This document shows positions 48,407-57,648 of a DNA stretch of 64,000 bases, piece after piece; position 1 is the stretch's first letter; the number at the start of each line of letters is the position of its first letter. A model generated the notes under the pieces. It did not search any database, was not told where the DNA came from, and saw nothing but the letters and a program-made list of their open reading frames with translations. The position numbers and the translations under genes were made by a program. Source of the DNA: Aggregatibacter segnis. GTDB taxonomy: Bacteria; Pseudomonadota; Gammaproteobacteria; Enterobacterales; Pasteurellaceae. Location of the stretch: NCBI RefSeq assembly GCF_003130075.1, contig NZ_NRCW01000001.1, positions 124,001 to 188,000 on the forward strand. Reading direction: 5' to 3'.

Positions 48407-49516
48407 TTATTTAAATTGTGCGAATGCCTGTGCTAAATCTGCTTTGATATCTTCTATATTTTCTAAGCCAACGGAAAAACGTAAAAGATCATTGGTGATC
48501 CCACGTGCAATGCGTTCGGCTTCTGGAATGTCCATGTGTGTTTGGGTCGCCGGATAGGTGATGAAACTTTCTGTGCCACCAAGGCTTTCGGCAAAGGTGA
48601 TGAGTTTAATTGCTTTTAAGAACGTATTTACCCAAGCTTCATTTTGCAAGCGGAAAGACAACATACCACCTTTGTTTGGGTACAACACATCTTTTACTTG
48701 TGGCTGTTGACGTAAAAACTCAGCAACGGCGGTCGCATTTTCTTGATGACGTTGCATACGAAGAGCCAAGGTTTTCATGCCACGAATGGTTAACCAAGCG
48801 TCAAATGGCGATAACACAGGGCCGGCACCGTTCTGAATATAAAACAGTCGATCGCAAAGTTCTTTTCCTTTGGCTACGATTAAACCGACTAAAACATCAT
48901 TGTGTCCGGCAAGGTATTTTGTGCCGCTGTGAACCACAATATCCGCACCATGTTCCATCGGGCGGAACAGCACCGGCGTTAAAAATGTATTATCAACAAT
49001 AAGCAGTAAATTATGGCGTTTCGCAATTTGTGCAATCGCATCTACATCGCATTCTTCCATCAGTGGGTTGGACGGTGTTTCAATAAAAATCGCTTTCGTA
49101 TTCGGGGTAATTGCGGCTTCAATATCTTGCACAGAAGCGGTGTTCACATAAACCGGTTTAACACCATGGGTGTTTTTATAACAAAAATCCAATAAGCGAT
49201 AAGTGCCGCCATAGACATCACTGGAAACAATCCATTCATCCGGTGCGGTAAATAACGACATCAATAATTGAATAGCCGCCATGCCGGAAGAGCAGGCAAA
49301 TCCGCGTTCACCTTTTTCTAACTGAGCGATGGTTTCTTCGAGTACGGCACGCGTTGGATTTTTGGTTCGGGTATAGTCAAATCCCGTGCTTTCACCAATG
49401 CCATGATGGCCGTAGGCGGTAGAAAGAAAAATCGGGGTGGAAACAGCGCCTGTACGTTCGTCAGTGCGATTTCCTGCTTGGGCTAATAAGGTATCAATTG
49501 CATATTTTTGTGTCAT
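48407..49516 (-). CDS. metB: Cystathionine gamma-synthase (Cys/Met PLP enzyme)
   Basis: 369 residues. PLP-dependent fold-type I enzyme with the lysine in HSGTKYLAGHNDVLVG (about residue 196), ETPSNPLMEECDVDAIA, and SLGGTESFITYPATQTH at the C-terminus. Closest by recall to MetB, which condenses an activated homoserine with cysteine to cystathionine. MetC-like and O-acetylhomoserine sulfhydrylase alternatives share these motifs, so substrate assignment is moderately sure. No MetJ-type box is seen in the 240-bp upstream region. Confidence 0.85.
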   Translation of the reverse strand: MTQKYAIDTLLAQAGNRTDERTGAVSTPIFLSTAYGHHGIGESTGFDYTRTKNPTRAVLEETIAQLEKGERGFACSSGMAAIQLLMSLFTAPDEWIVSSDVYGGTYRLLDFCYKNTHGVKPVYVNTASVQDIEAAITPNTKAIFIETPSNPLMEECDVDAIAQIAKRHNLLLIVDNTFLTPVLFRPMEHGADIVVHSGTKYLAGHNDVLVGLIVAKGKELCDRLFYIQNGAGPVLSPFDAWLTIRGMKTLALRMQRHQENATAVAEFLRQQPQVKDVLYPNKGGMLSFRLQNEAWVNTFLKAIKLITFAESLGGTESFITYPATQTHMDIPEAERIARGITNDLLRFSVGLENIEDIKADLAQAFAQFK

Positions 49517-49676
49517 AAATTCTCCGAGAAAATAAAAAAATTTTGCACCGCACTTTAAGAAAAAATGGATTTCATTTTGGCATAAAGCATTGTGTGTTGA
49601 AAGGGGATTTTTCTAACCGTTTGATTGAACAAATGAAAATTTTTGTTTATTGAATTTAAATCTTTTGCAGTTTTTT

Positions 49677-49712
49677 TCAACAAACACACTTATTTTTTTA
49701 ATTGTTTGTTGA
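49677..49712. repeat. 9-bp inverted repeat overlapping the -35 of the tRNA operon
   Basis: TCAACAAAC (49677-49685) and GTTTGTTGA (49704-49712), 18-bp spacer. The right arm includes most of the -35 element TTGACA. Confidence 0.5.
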
Positions 49713-49736
49713 CAGCGGGTCATAAGTCAGTAAAAT
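49709..49736 (+). promoter_or_regulatory. Promoter of the tRNA-Gly-Cys-Leu operon
   Basis: -35 TTGACA (49709-49714), -10 TAAAAT (49731-49736), 16-bp spacer, followed by a GC-rich discriminator (GCACCGC) as is usual for stable RNA genes under stringent control. Confidence 0.85.
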
Positions 49737-49756
49737 GCACCGCACTAACAGCAGAT

Positions 49757-49832
<76 letters not shown>

Positions 49833-49839
49833 AACTAAC

Positions 49840-49913
49840 GGCGTGTTAGCAAAGCGGTTATGCACTGGATTGCAAATCCATGTAGCTCGGTTCGACTCCG
49901 GGACACGCCTCCA
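49840..49913 (+). tRNA. tRNA-Cys (anticodon GCA)
   Basis: 74 nt including CCA. Acceptor GGCGTGT pairs with ACACGCC; anticodon loop TTGCAAA. Confidence 0.97.
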
Positions 49914-49944
49914 TAACCATCCAACGCAGTTAGTGAATCACTCA

Positions 49945-50031
49945 GCCCGAGTGGTGGAATCGGTAGACACAAGGGATTTAAAATCCCTCGCCTTTCGAGG
50001 CGTGCCAGTTCAAGTCTGGCCTCGGGCACCA
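49945..50031 (+). tRNA. tRNA-Leu (anticodon TAA)
   Basis: 87 nt including CCA, class II with a variable arm. Acceptor GCCCGAG pairs with CTCGGGC; anticodon stem-loop AGGGATTTAAAATCCCT carries TAA. Confidence 0.96.
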
Positions 50032-50062
50032 TTTTATGGTAGAGAAAATAACAGTAAGAAAC

Positions 50063-50084
50063 AGTCGCGAGAGCGGCTTTTTTT
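50063..50084 (+). terminator. tRNA operon terminator
   Basis: AGTCGC and GCGGCT (one G-U pair) around GAGA, then seven T residues. Confidence 0.85.
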
Positions 50085-50130
50085 GTGCCTGAAATTTGTT
50101 ACCGTTCTAATTGTTGTAAAAAAATTCCTA

Positions 50131-50187
50131 AAAAAAGACCGCACTTTAAGTTTTTATTGATACTTAAAAGTGCGGTCTGTTTTTTTA
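50131..50187. terminator. Bidirectional USS-pair terminator before lysC end
   Basis: AGACCGCACTTTAAGT and ACTTAAAAGTGCGGTCT (USS at 50138 and 50168), with A7 at one side and T7 at the other. Confidence 0.9.
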
Positions 50188-50194
50188 AATATTT

Positions 50195-51547
50195 TTATTC
50201 AAATAATGCCTTATGTAGCAAGCGAACAATGTCATCGGCTTTATCGCTATCTGCCAACAAGCAAATATTGTTAGTGCTGGCGCCGTAACTGATCATGCGG
50301 ATATTGTACGCATCCAACGTTTCAAAAATACGTTTGGCGACACCAGAGGCTGTGTGGAGTTCATTGCCGATTAAGGCGACCAAAGATAAGCCGGTATCCA
50401 CTTTCACTGTGCAGAATTGGCTTAATTCGTCGATTAATTCTTGAGAGAGTAAGCCGGTGCCAGAAGAGGCTGAACCCGTTTTATCCAAGGTTAAGGCAAC
50501 GCTAACTTCAGATGTTGTAATGGTGTCTACGGAGATTTTGTGTTTAGCTAAAATCGTGAAAATATTCGCTAAAAAACCTTGTGCATACAGCATATTTAAG
50601 CTGGAGAGTGTGAGCAAGGTTTGGTCACGACGTAAGGCGATCGCACGGAATGTCGGGCGAGGTTGCGGATTGCGGGTCACCCAAGTACCGCCGTCTTGTG
50701 GCGCTTTACTGGAACCGACATAGACCGGGATATTGCTACGCACGGCAGGGAGTAAGGTTGCCGGGTGCAACACTTTCGCACCGAAGGTTGCCATTTCGGC
50801 AGCTTCGGAAAAACTCATGGTATCAATGCGTTGTGCGTTTGACACGATGCGAGGATCGGTGGTGTAAATGCCGGCAACATCGGTCCAAATTAACACATCT
50901 TGCGCATTGAGCACTTCAGCGAGTAAAGCAGCAGAGTAGTCGCTACCGCCACGCCCTAAGGTGGTCGTTTTACCTTGCTCATCACGACCGATAAAACCTT
51001 GGGTAATGACTAATTCTCCACGCTCGATTAAGGGCTTCAATAGGTTATCGCAGTTTTGGCGCGTTTGTTCATCGTTTGGTGCGGCCTTGCCGAAATGGCT
51101 GTTGGTGGCAACAATAGTACGCACATCCAACCAAGTGGCTTCAATTTGTAATTCGCGCAACACTTCTACAAAAATCAAGGAAGACATCATTTCACCGTGG
51201 CTGATTAGTTCATCGGTTAATGCCAAGGAGGTGGCTAAATTAGCGGCTTCCGCTAATGAGGTGATATTGGCTAATAAGGCCTCTATTTTTGGACGTACGC
51301 GACTGTCGTCTTTTAATTCTGTCAAAATGTTTTCTTGAATTTGACGCACTTCATTCAGCAATTTATTGCGTTCCGGTTCTTCACAACCGTTTGCTAAGGC
51401 GACCAATAAGTTGGTGATACCGGCGGAAGCAGATAGGACAACAACGCGAGTATTAGGATCGGCAATCACGATGTTGGCACAAGATTGCATGGCAGGGTAG
51501 TTGGCGACGCTGGTGCCACCGAATTTAGCGACTGAAAGATGAGACAT
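50195..51547 (-). CDS. lysC: Lysine-sensitive aspartokinase III
   Basis: 450 residues. Kinase domain starts SVAKFGGTSVANY (residue 5 on), with TLGRGGSDYSAALLAE and FGAKVLHPATLLPA; the C-terminal third has two ACT domains for lysine feedback. It phosphorylates aspartate in the first step to lysine, threonine, methionine and DAP. Monofunctional: no homoserine dehydrogenase is fused. The Shine-Dalgarno (GGAG at 51555-51558, 7 nt before the ATG) lies in the arm of a large hairpin. It follows proA after 119 bp, same strand. Confidence 0.95.
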   Translation of the reverse strand: MSHLSVAKFGGTSVANYPAMQSCANIVIADPNTRVVVLSASAGITNLLVALANGCEEPERNKLLNEVRQIQENILTELKDDSRVRPKIEALLANITSLAEAANLATSLALTDELISHGEMMSSLIFVEVLRELQIEATWLDVRTIVATNSHFGKAAPNDEQTRQNCDNLLKPLIERGELVITQGFIGRDEQGKTTTLGRGGSDYSAALLAEVLNAQDVLIWTDVAGIYTTDPRIVSNAQRIDTMSFSEAAEMATFGAKVLHPATLLPAVRSNIPVYVGSSKAPQDGGTWVTRNPQPRPTFRAIALRRDQTLLTLSSLNMLYAQGFLANIFTILAKHKISVDTITTSEVSVALTLDKTGSASSGTGLLSQELIDELSQFCTVKVDTGLSLVALIGNELHTASGVAKRIFETLDAYNIRMISYGASTNNICLLADSDKADDIVRLLHKALFE

Positions 51548-51613
51548 AAAAAAACTCCGATAAATAAGTATGATTTGTGTGTTTACTCTACAAATACTGA
51601 TTTACCGGAGTTT
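51548..51613 (-). promoter_or_regulatory. lysC leader hairpin that buries the Shine-Dalgarno and ends in seven T
   Basis: On the minus strand AAACTCCGGTAAAT (51600-51613) pairs with ATTTATCGGAGTTT (51552-51565): 13 Watson-Crick pairs and one G-U. Inside, AGTAT/ATACT extend the stem. The 3' arm holds GGAG, the lysC ribosome-binding site; T7 (51548-51554) follows, and then the ATG. It could be the proA terminator, a lysC attenuator, or a translational switch. A TTGACA at 51614-51619 just upstream raises the alternative that the repeat is an operator. Confidence 0.7.
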
Positions 51614-51666
51614 TGTCAAACAATTAATTTTGATTTTTAAATAATATCTAAAAAATTCCTATATTT

Positions 51667-52929
51667 TTAAGAGCGGATCGAATAATCGCCTACGCACACC
51701 CATTTATAGGTGGTGAGTGCCTCTAATCCCATTGGGCCGCGAGCGTGTAATTTTTGTGTGCTTACCGCCACTTCGGCCCCTAAACCAAATTGTCCGCCGT
51801 CAGTAAAGCGGGTACTTGCATTAACATAAACCGCTGCCGAATCCACTTGTGCGATAAATTGCTGGGCCTGCTTTTGCGAAGAGGTCAAAATACTGTCGGA
51901 GTGTTGACTGCCATATTGACGAATATGGGCGACGGCTTGTGTTAAATCTTCGACGACAACCACATTTAAATCCAATGACAGCCATTCTTGTTTCAGTTCG
52001 GCTTCCACTAATGGCACTACATTGGCACCGGCTTTTTGCAACAAGAAAAGTGCGGTCGGATCTGCGTGTAATTTTACGTCTTTCTCTTTCAACGTTTCTG
52101 CCAGTTTAGGTAAAAAGTCATTTGCAATGCTGCGTTGTACCAACAGCGTTTCCAAGGTGTTACAGGTGCTTGGGCGTTGTGTTTTTGCATTGAAAATTAC
52201 CGGCAACGCTTTTTCCAAGTCGGCCGTTTCTTCAATGAACATATGGCAAACGCCGATACCGCCGACAATCACCGGAATGGTTGAATGTTCTTTTGCTAAT
52301 TGATGCAATGCTGCACCACCACGAGGGATGATCATGTCGACATATTGGTCTAATTTCAGTAATTCCATGACCAGCGCACGATCGGGATCAGTAATGGCTT
52401 GAACCGCCGCTTTAGGTAAGCCGGCACGCACTAAGGCGGTTTGCACCACGTCCACCAAGATTTTATTAGAATATTGTGTTTCTTTGCCACCGCGTAGAAT
52501 GACGGCGTTGCCGGTTTTTAAGCAGAGACTTGCCACATCAATTGTTACATTCGGACGCGCTTCGTAGATCGTGCCGATAACTCCTAAAGGCACGCGAACA
52601 CGTTCAATTTTGACACCACTATCTAACACACCACCGTCAATAAGTTGCCCAACGGGATCCGCCAAAGAAATCACATGGCGCACGTCATTAGCGATGCCCT
52701 GTAAACGCTCAGGCGTTAACAATAAACGATCAATAATGGCGTCGGATAAACTGTTTTGTTTAGCGGCTTCAATGTCCTGTGCATTGGCGGCTAAGATACG
52801 AGCTTGTTCTTGTTCTAATTGCTCGGCGATAAACGCTAAGGCTTGATTTTTTTCGCGTTGGGAAAGTTGGGAAAGTACAAAGGCTGCCTCTTTCGCCTGT
52901 TTTCCCATTTCAATTAAATTGACGGACAT
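51667..52929 (-). CDS. proA: Gamma-glutamyl phosphate reductase
   Basis: 420 residues, aldehyde-dehydrogenase superfamily. The catalytic Cys is in [13 protein letters not shown] (near residue 257), with [23 protein letters not shown] and [29 protein letters not shown] at the end. It reduces gamma-glutamyl phosphate to glutamate semialdehyde in proline synthesis. proB is not adjacent. It follows the TRIC gene by 8 bp. Confidence 0.96.
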   Translation of the reverse strand: MSVNLIEMGKQAKEAAFVLSQLSQREKNQALAFIAEQLEQEQARILAANAQDIEAAKQNSLSDAIIDRLLLTPERLQGIANDVRHVISLADPVGQLIDGGVLDSGVKIERVRVPLGVIGTIYEARPNVTIDVASLCLKTGNAVILRGGKETQYSNKILVDVVQTALVRAGLPKAAVQAITDPDRALVMELLKLDQYVDMIIPRGGAALHQLAKEHSTIPVIVGGIGVCHMFIEETADLEKALPVIFNAKTQRPSTCNTLETLLVQRSIANDFLPKLAETLKEKDVKLHADPTALFLLQKAGANVVPLVEAELKQEWLSLDLNVVVVEDLTQAVAHIRQYGSQHSDSILTSSQKQAQQFIAQVDSAAVYVNASTRFTDGGQFGLGAEVAVSTQKLHARGPMGLEALTTYKWVCVGDYSIRS

Positions 52930-52937
52930 CTTTTCTC

Positions 52938-53609
52938 CTATTTCGTTTTTTTCGGTAATTTGTCGTCTTTATGATGCGTTGAAATATCTTGTTCCTGATA
53001 ATCGAAAATCGGCAGGCCCCATTCAAAGTAAATTGCCAGTAAGCGGGTAATAAAGCCGACAATCAAGGTAATGATAATGACGATGTTTTGATCTACCTGT
53101 AGATGTTGTAGACCGATGTAAATAGCTGTCGCCAATAATGCCACGCTGGCGTATAACTCTTTCTGGAACACGAGTGGAATACGATTACACAATAAATCAC
53201 GCAATACCCCGCCGAATGCGCCGGTAATAATGGCGGCAATTACGGCAATTGTCGTGCCGTGCCCCATGTCCAAAGCGATTTGGGCACCAATAATGGAAAA
53301 CACGATAAGCCCGACAGCATCCAGCACTAAGAAAATGGTGTGAAAATAACGCATGAAATGGCGAATAAAAGGTGCGATAAATACCGTTAATACTGCGGCA
53401 GAGGCCACGATAATAAAATACTCAGGATGTTTTACCCACCCAAGCGGATAATGCCCCAAGAGCACATCGCGCACAGAGCCCCCACCGATAGCGGTCATGC
53501 TGGCAATAATAACGACGCCGAAAATATCCATTTTCTCTCGACCTGCGGCAAGGGCACCGGTAATGGCTTCCGCGGTGATACCAATGATATAGAGAATGCT
53601 GAGCAGCAT
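52938..53609 (-). CDS. TRIC-family membrane channel protein (UPF0126, YadS-like)
   Basis: 223 residues with about seven transmembrane helices in two repeats. The repeated glycine motif is [20 protein letters not shown] (about residue 40) and [19 protein letters not shown] (near residue 128). This duplicated module is the UPF0126/Gly_transporter family, now grouped with TRIC-type cation channels. Transport role is uncertain. The tail is basic ([10 protein letters not shown]). Upstream of proA, 8-bp gap; the pair is also adjacent in H. influenzae as I recall. Confidence 0.88.
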   Translation of the reverse strand: MLLSILYIIGITAEAITGALAAGREKMDIFGVVIIASMTAIGGGSVRDVLLGHYPLGWVKHPEYFIIVASAAVLTVFIAPFIRHFMRYFHTIFLVLDAVGLIVFSIIGAQIALDMGHGTTIAVIAAIITGAFGGVLRDLLCNRIPLVFQKELYASVALLATAIYIGLQHLQVDQNIVIIITLIVGFITRLLAIYFEWGLPIFDYQEQDISTHHKDDKLPKKTK

Positions 53610-53751
53610 AAGGTTCCTTAAAGTGCGGTGAATTTTTGCGTTATTTTAGAGAGAGAAAGGGCAAAATACCATATTTTAGATCATAACTTTATTTTGCCTT
53701 GTGAGAATTGAAAAAACGTTGTGTTTTTCAACCGCACTTTTGCTCTAGCTT

Positions 53752-53780
53752 TTGACCGTTTTAGGGAATTCTTGCATAAT
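53752..53780 (+). promoter_or_regulatory. Promoter of the 53821 membrane-protein gene
   Basis: -35 TTGACC (53752-53757), -10 CATAAT (53775-53780), 17-bp spacer. Confidence 0.65.
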
Positions 53781-53820
53781 GCACGGCAATTTTTGTCTTT
53801 GTTTATCACAAGGAAATCGT

Positions 53821-54627
53821 ATGTCCGAAGAACAACCTAAATTTTTAACCGCACTTTCATCTTTTTTCCCCATTTTCTTGTTACTCGTTATTGATCTTTT
53901 TGCCTTTTGGTTGCAGCCGCAGCCCAATGTGATGTCGCATTTGGCGCTTGGTGTATTAACGGCACAGCTGATTTGTCTGATTGCTTTTATTAAAGGCGAA
54001 ATTTGTAACGGCCAACGTTCCCGTTTAGGGCGGGTAAACCTTTATTTTGGGCTGTTTTGGGTGGTGTGGCTGTTGTTCAGTTTAGGGACAAGCTATCACA
54101 ATGTATTCATAGACTTAGTTTGTCTTTGTGGTTTGGCAATGACTATCATCACATGGAAGCAACCGTTTGAGGTTAAATTACGTCATCTCTTATTAAAAAT
54201 AGCCGGTTTCATCGGTATGCTGGGTGTTATTGGCTATGGCTTGATGCTGGTTGGCGAAGTAAACCTGATTCAATTTAACCCCGTGGCGCAAATCCTGTTA
54301 GGGATTATTTTGGCGAATTTAGCTTTAGTGATTTCTCGCAATCGTCTGAAAGGATTTATTACGTTGTTGATGTTGGTGGCGATTGCCTTTCTGGCACTGA
54401 ATGCGCTGTTTGTATTAGCGAATTTATTCATTCTTTCTCAACAAAGTGCGGTGGTTTTTACCAACGAATTTGCTTTGTTGCTTTATCTTTTGTTGCATTT
54501 AGTGATGGCGGCGATTTTGGCAGTGCATGTTTTCAAAAAATGGGCGTTGTCTTATAACAGTCTTCTTATTCTCTTACTCATGACAGCCAGTTTGCCGTTG
54601 TGGGCAAATTTTGCGTATTTGATGTAA
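53821..54627 (+). CDS. Multi-pass inner-membrane protein of unknown function
   Basis: 268 residues with roughly eight hydrophobic segments (for example FLLLVIDLFAFWL, ALGVLTAQLICLIAF, YFGLFWVVWLLFSLG, AGFIGMLGVIGYGLML, ILLGIILANLALV, ITLLMLVAIAFLALNAL). It is rich in Leu and Ile, with a short soluble N-terminus (MSEEQPKFLT). No domain recognised. The start at 53821 is chosen because the upstream in-frame segment would overlap the promoter. It has its own promoter and terminator, so it stands alone. Confidence 0.75.
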   Translation: MSEEQPKFLTALSSFFPIFLLLVIDLFAFWLQPQPNVMSHLALGVLTAQLICLIAFIKGEICNGQRSRLGRVNLYFGLFWVVWLLFSLGTSYHNVFIDLVCLCGLAMTIITWKQPFEVKLRHLLLKIAGFIGMLGVIGYGLMLVGEVNLIQFNPVAQILLGIILANLALVISRNRLKGFITLLMLVAIAFLALNALFVLANLFILSQQSAVVFTNEFALLLYLLLHLVMAAILAVHVFKKWALSYNSLLILLLMTASLPLWANFAYLM

Positions 54628-54644
54628 TGCGTTATTTAGGTAAG

Positions 54645-54677
54645 AAAAAACCTCCTCAATATTGAGGAGGTTTTTTT
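54645..54677. terminator. Bidirectional terminator between the membrane-protein gene and fbp
   Basis: A perfect palindrome: AAAAAACCTCCTCAAT and ATTGAGGAGGTTTTTT, with T7 after it on +. Confidence 0.94.
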
Positions 54678-54728
54678 ATGAACGTTTCTTTAAATGGAAT
54701 GCTTTATTTTCTGACCGCACTTAATGGA

Positions 54729-55733
54729 TTACTCTTTAAAATCACGCATTAATTGTTCGGCTTTTTTCACCATTTCTCTGGAACCGATGAAAAGCGGAAC
54801 GCGTTGGTGTAACGCAGTCGGTTGAATATCCAAAATGCGATTATAACCGTCACTTGCCACGCCGCCGGCTTGTTCTGCCAAGAATGCCATTGGGTTGCCT
54901 TCATAGAGTAAACGCAATTTGCCGTTCGGGTAGTTTGTTGCGCTTGGATAAATATAGATGCCGCCTTTAAGCATGTTGCGGTGGAAGTCGGACACCAAAG
55001 AACCAATATAACGAGAAGTATAAGGACGTTGGGTTTCTTTATCTTCTTCTTGGCAATATTTCAGGTATTTTTTCACGCCCACCGGGAATTTGAGGTATTG
55101 CCCTTCGTTAATGGAATAGATTTTACCGGTTTTTGGAATTTGAATGTTTTCATGAGAGAGGCAGAACACACCGAGTGATGGGTCGTAAGTAAAGCCGTTT
55201 ACACCATTTCCCGTGGTATAAACCAACATAGTGGAGGAGCCATACACGATATAACCTGCTGCCACTTGGCGATTGCCCGGTTGCATGAAGTCTTCTAAGG
55301 TGACCGGTGTGCCGACAGGGGAAACGCGGCGATAAATAGAGAAGATCGTGCCTACTGCGACGTTCACATCAATATTGGAGGAACCGTCCAGAGGGTCGGT
55401 TAAAATGACGTATTTCGCGTTGCGACCACGCTCTGTATCAAAGGCAATAAAATTTTCCTCTTCTTCGGAAGCAAAACCGGCGACTTCTTCGCGGCTCATA
55501 AGGGCTTGTTTCATCGTGTTGTGAGCGAACAAGTCTAATTTCATTTGCGCTTCGCCTTGCACATTTTCTACACCGGAATTACCGATAATGTTATTAGTTA
55601 AGCCGGCTTTGTTGATATCGCGGTGAATCACTTTTGCCACTAAGCGAATGGAGGACAAAATGCCACTTAATTCCCCTTTAGCATTTGGGTATTCTGCTTG
55701 TTTTTCTACAATAAATTCGCCTAACGTTTTCAT
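54729..55733 (-). CDS. fbp: Fructose-1,6-bisphosphatase class I
   Basis: 334 residues. Metal-site segment [24 protein letters not shown] (Asp-Pro-Leu-Asp-Gly, near residue 111-130), preceded by FASEEEENF, and [17 protein letters not shown]-like end [17 protein letters not shown]. Gluconeogenic step converting FBP to F6P. Shine-Dalgarno AAGGA precedes the ATG. Divergent from mpl. Confidence 0.97.
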   Translation of the reverse strand: MKTLGEFIVEKQAEYPNAKGELSGILSSIRLVAKVIHRDINKAGLTNNIIGNSGVENVQGEAQMKLDLFAHNTMKQALMSREEVAGFASEEEENFIAFDTERGRNAKYVILTDPLDGSSNIDVNVAVGTIFSIYRRVSPVGTPVTLEDFMQPGNRQVAAGYIVYGSSTMLVYTTGNGVNGFTYDPSLGVFCLSHENIQIPKTGKIYSINEGQYLKFPVGVKKYLKYCQEEDKETQRPYTSRYIGSLVSDFHRNMLKGGIYIYPSATNYPNGKLRLLYEGNPMAFLAEQAGGVASDGYNRILDIQPTALHQRVPLFIGSREMVKKAEQLMRDFKE

Positions 55734-55887
55734 ACTTTTTCCTTATTTGATGAATAAATTTACTCAAATCGTAACTTGCCTTATTATAACATCCTCGTTT
55801 TCAGATGATTAAAAAGATTCCTATTTCTGTGATTCACAACACATTTTTCGCCTTTACATCAGAAATTGGAATGAATAAGGACTCCAA

Positions 55888-57261
55888 ATGACAACCAAAC
55901 ATGTTCATATTTTAGGTATTTGCGGCACGTTTATGGGCGGTATTGCCATGATCGCCAAACAAATGGGCTATCACGTCACCGGTTCTGATACTAACGTTTA
56001 CCCGCCGATGAGTACGTTCCTTGCGGAAAACAACATTGAAATCATACCGCACTTTGACCCAAGCCAACTGCAACCGGCGCCGGATATGGTGATTGTGGGC
56101 AATGCGATGAAACGCGGCAATCCTTGTATTGAATATATGTTGGCAAACAACCTGCCTTATACCTCAGGGCCACAGTGGTTGCATGATCATTTATTACGTG
56201 ATCGCTGGGTTCTGGCGGTATCAGGAACCCATGGAAAAACCACCACTACCGGGATGCTGACGTGGATCTTGGAACAAAACGATTTGCAACCGGGCTTTTT
56301 AATCGGTGGCATTGCAGGCAATTTCGGGATTTCTGCTCGTTTAGGTAAGAGCCCGTATTTCGTCATTGAAGCGGATGAATATGACACTGCATTTTTTGAT
56401 AAACGTTCTAAATTTGTGCATTACAATCCGCGCACATTGATTATTAATAATATTGGTTTTGATCACGCGGATATTTTTGATGATTTGAAAGCTATTCAAC
56501 GTCAGTTCCATCACATGATTCGTACCATTCCAAACAATGGGCGAATTTTGTCTTTTGCAAATGAAGAAAGCGTGCAACAAACCTTGGCAATGGGTTGTTG
56601 GTCTGAATGCCAATATGTAGGTAAAGATCAAGAATGGTATGCGGAACGCATTAAACACGATTGCACTGAATTTGCCGTGTTCCATAACGGTGAAAAAGTG
56701 GCAGAGGTACATTGGAATATTGTAGGCGAGCACAATATGCGAAACGGTTTGATGGCGATTGCGGCGGCGCATCATGCGGGCGTCAGTATTGAAAATGCCT
56801 GTGCGGCGCTGGGGACATTTATTAACGCAAAACGCCGTTTGGAAGTGAAGGGCAATGTTCAGGGCGTGACGGTTTACGATGATTTCGCCCATCATCCAAC
56901 AGAAATACAAGCTACATTGACCGCACTTCGCGATAAAGTCGGACCACATGAGCGTATTTTCGCTGTGTTAGAGCCACGTTCTAACACCATGAAAATGGGC
57001 GTACATAAAGAGGACATCGCGCCGGCATTAGAAAAAGCGGATACGGTATTTTTATTCCAACCGGACACCATTCCATGGAAAGTGGCGGACATTGCCGCGC
57101 ATTTAACTCAGCCGGCGTATGACAGCGATAATTTGGATGATTTTGTTCATCTCATTGTTGCTGAAGCCAAACCGACGGATCATATTTTGGTGATGTCGAA
57201 CGGCAGCTTTGGTGGCATTCATCAGAAACTGTTAGACGCATTACAAAAGAAATCGGTCTAA
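55888..57261 (+). CDS. mpl: UDP-N-acetylmuramate:L-alanyl-gamma-D-glutamyl-meso-diaminopimelate ligase Mpl
   Basis: 457 residues. Mur-ligase fold: the N-terminal Rossmann HILGICGTFMGGIAMIAKQMG, P-loop VSGTHGKTTTTGML (about residue 110-123), Lys/Glu region VIEADEYDTAFFD, and the final domain with DDFAHHPTEIQATL. It reattaches recycled tripeptide to UDP-MurNAc. Complements AmpD in the same recycling pathway. Divergent from fbp, with own terminator. Confidence 0.97.
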   Translation: MTTKHVHILGICGTFMGGIAMIAKQMGYHVTGSDTNVYPPMSTFLAENNIEIIPHFDPSQLQPAPDMVIVGNAMKRGNPCIEYMLANNLPYTSGPQWLHDHLLRDRWVLAVSGTHGKTTTTGMLTWILEQNDLQPGFLIGGIAGNFGISARLGKSPYFVIEADEYDTAFFDKRSKFVHYNPRTLIINNIGFDHADIFDDLKAIQRQFHHMIRTIPNNGRILSFANEESVQQTLAMGCWSECQYVGKDQEWYAERIKHDCTEFAVFHNGEKVAEVHWNIVGEHNMRNGLMAIAAAHHAGVSIENACAALGTFINAKRRLEVKGNVQGVTVYDDFAHHPTEIQATLTALRDKVGPHERIFAVLEPRSNTMKMGVHKEDIAPALEKADTVFLFQPDTIPWKVADIAAHLTQPAYDSDNLDDFVHLIVAEAKPTDHILVMSNGSFGGIHQKLLDALQKKSV

Positions 57262-57267
57262 GCGATA

Positions 57268-57306
57268 AGAAAAAAGGCATTCGTAAAAACGAATGCCTTT
57301 CTTTTA
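57268..57306. terminator. Terminator between mpl and tRNA-fMet
   Basis: AAAGGCATTCG and CGAATGCCTTT around TAAAAA, with T-runs on both strands. Confidence 0.9.
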
Positions 57307-57311
57307 GAATT

Positions 57312-57388
<77 letters not shown>

Positions 57389-57401
57389 TTAGAGGGCGCT
57401 A

Positions 57402-57429
57402 ACTATACCTGTTTGAAAATGAATTGCAA
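57402..57429 (-). promoter_or_regulatory. tRNA-fMet promoter
   Basis: -35 TTGCAA (57424-57429), -10 TATAGT (57402-57407), spacer 16 bp, GC-rich discriminator GCGCCC after it. Confidence 0.75.
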
Positions 57430-57648
57430 GTTTAAACATAAAAATAATGTGTGTTTGTTATAAAAATAGCCGGTATGTTGTTTTTTTAAACATGAAATCT
57501 CTTTTCCGTCGGGCTAAATGTGAAAAAATATGTCGAAAATCTACCGCACTTTATTGTTATCGCTCACCCGAGGCGCATATTCATTCAGCATAAATTGGTG
57601 TAAAATTCGCCCCTCATTTATTTTGTTTATTTTCATTTAGGATTTTGT

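Noticed and set aside
51548-51666. Lysine riboswitch for lysC
   Set aside because: The gap is only 119 bp and lacks the conserved L-box pattern; only a hairpin is present.
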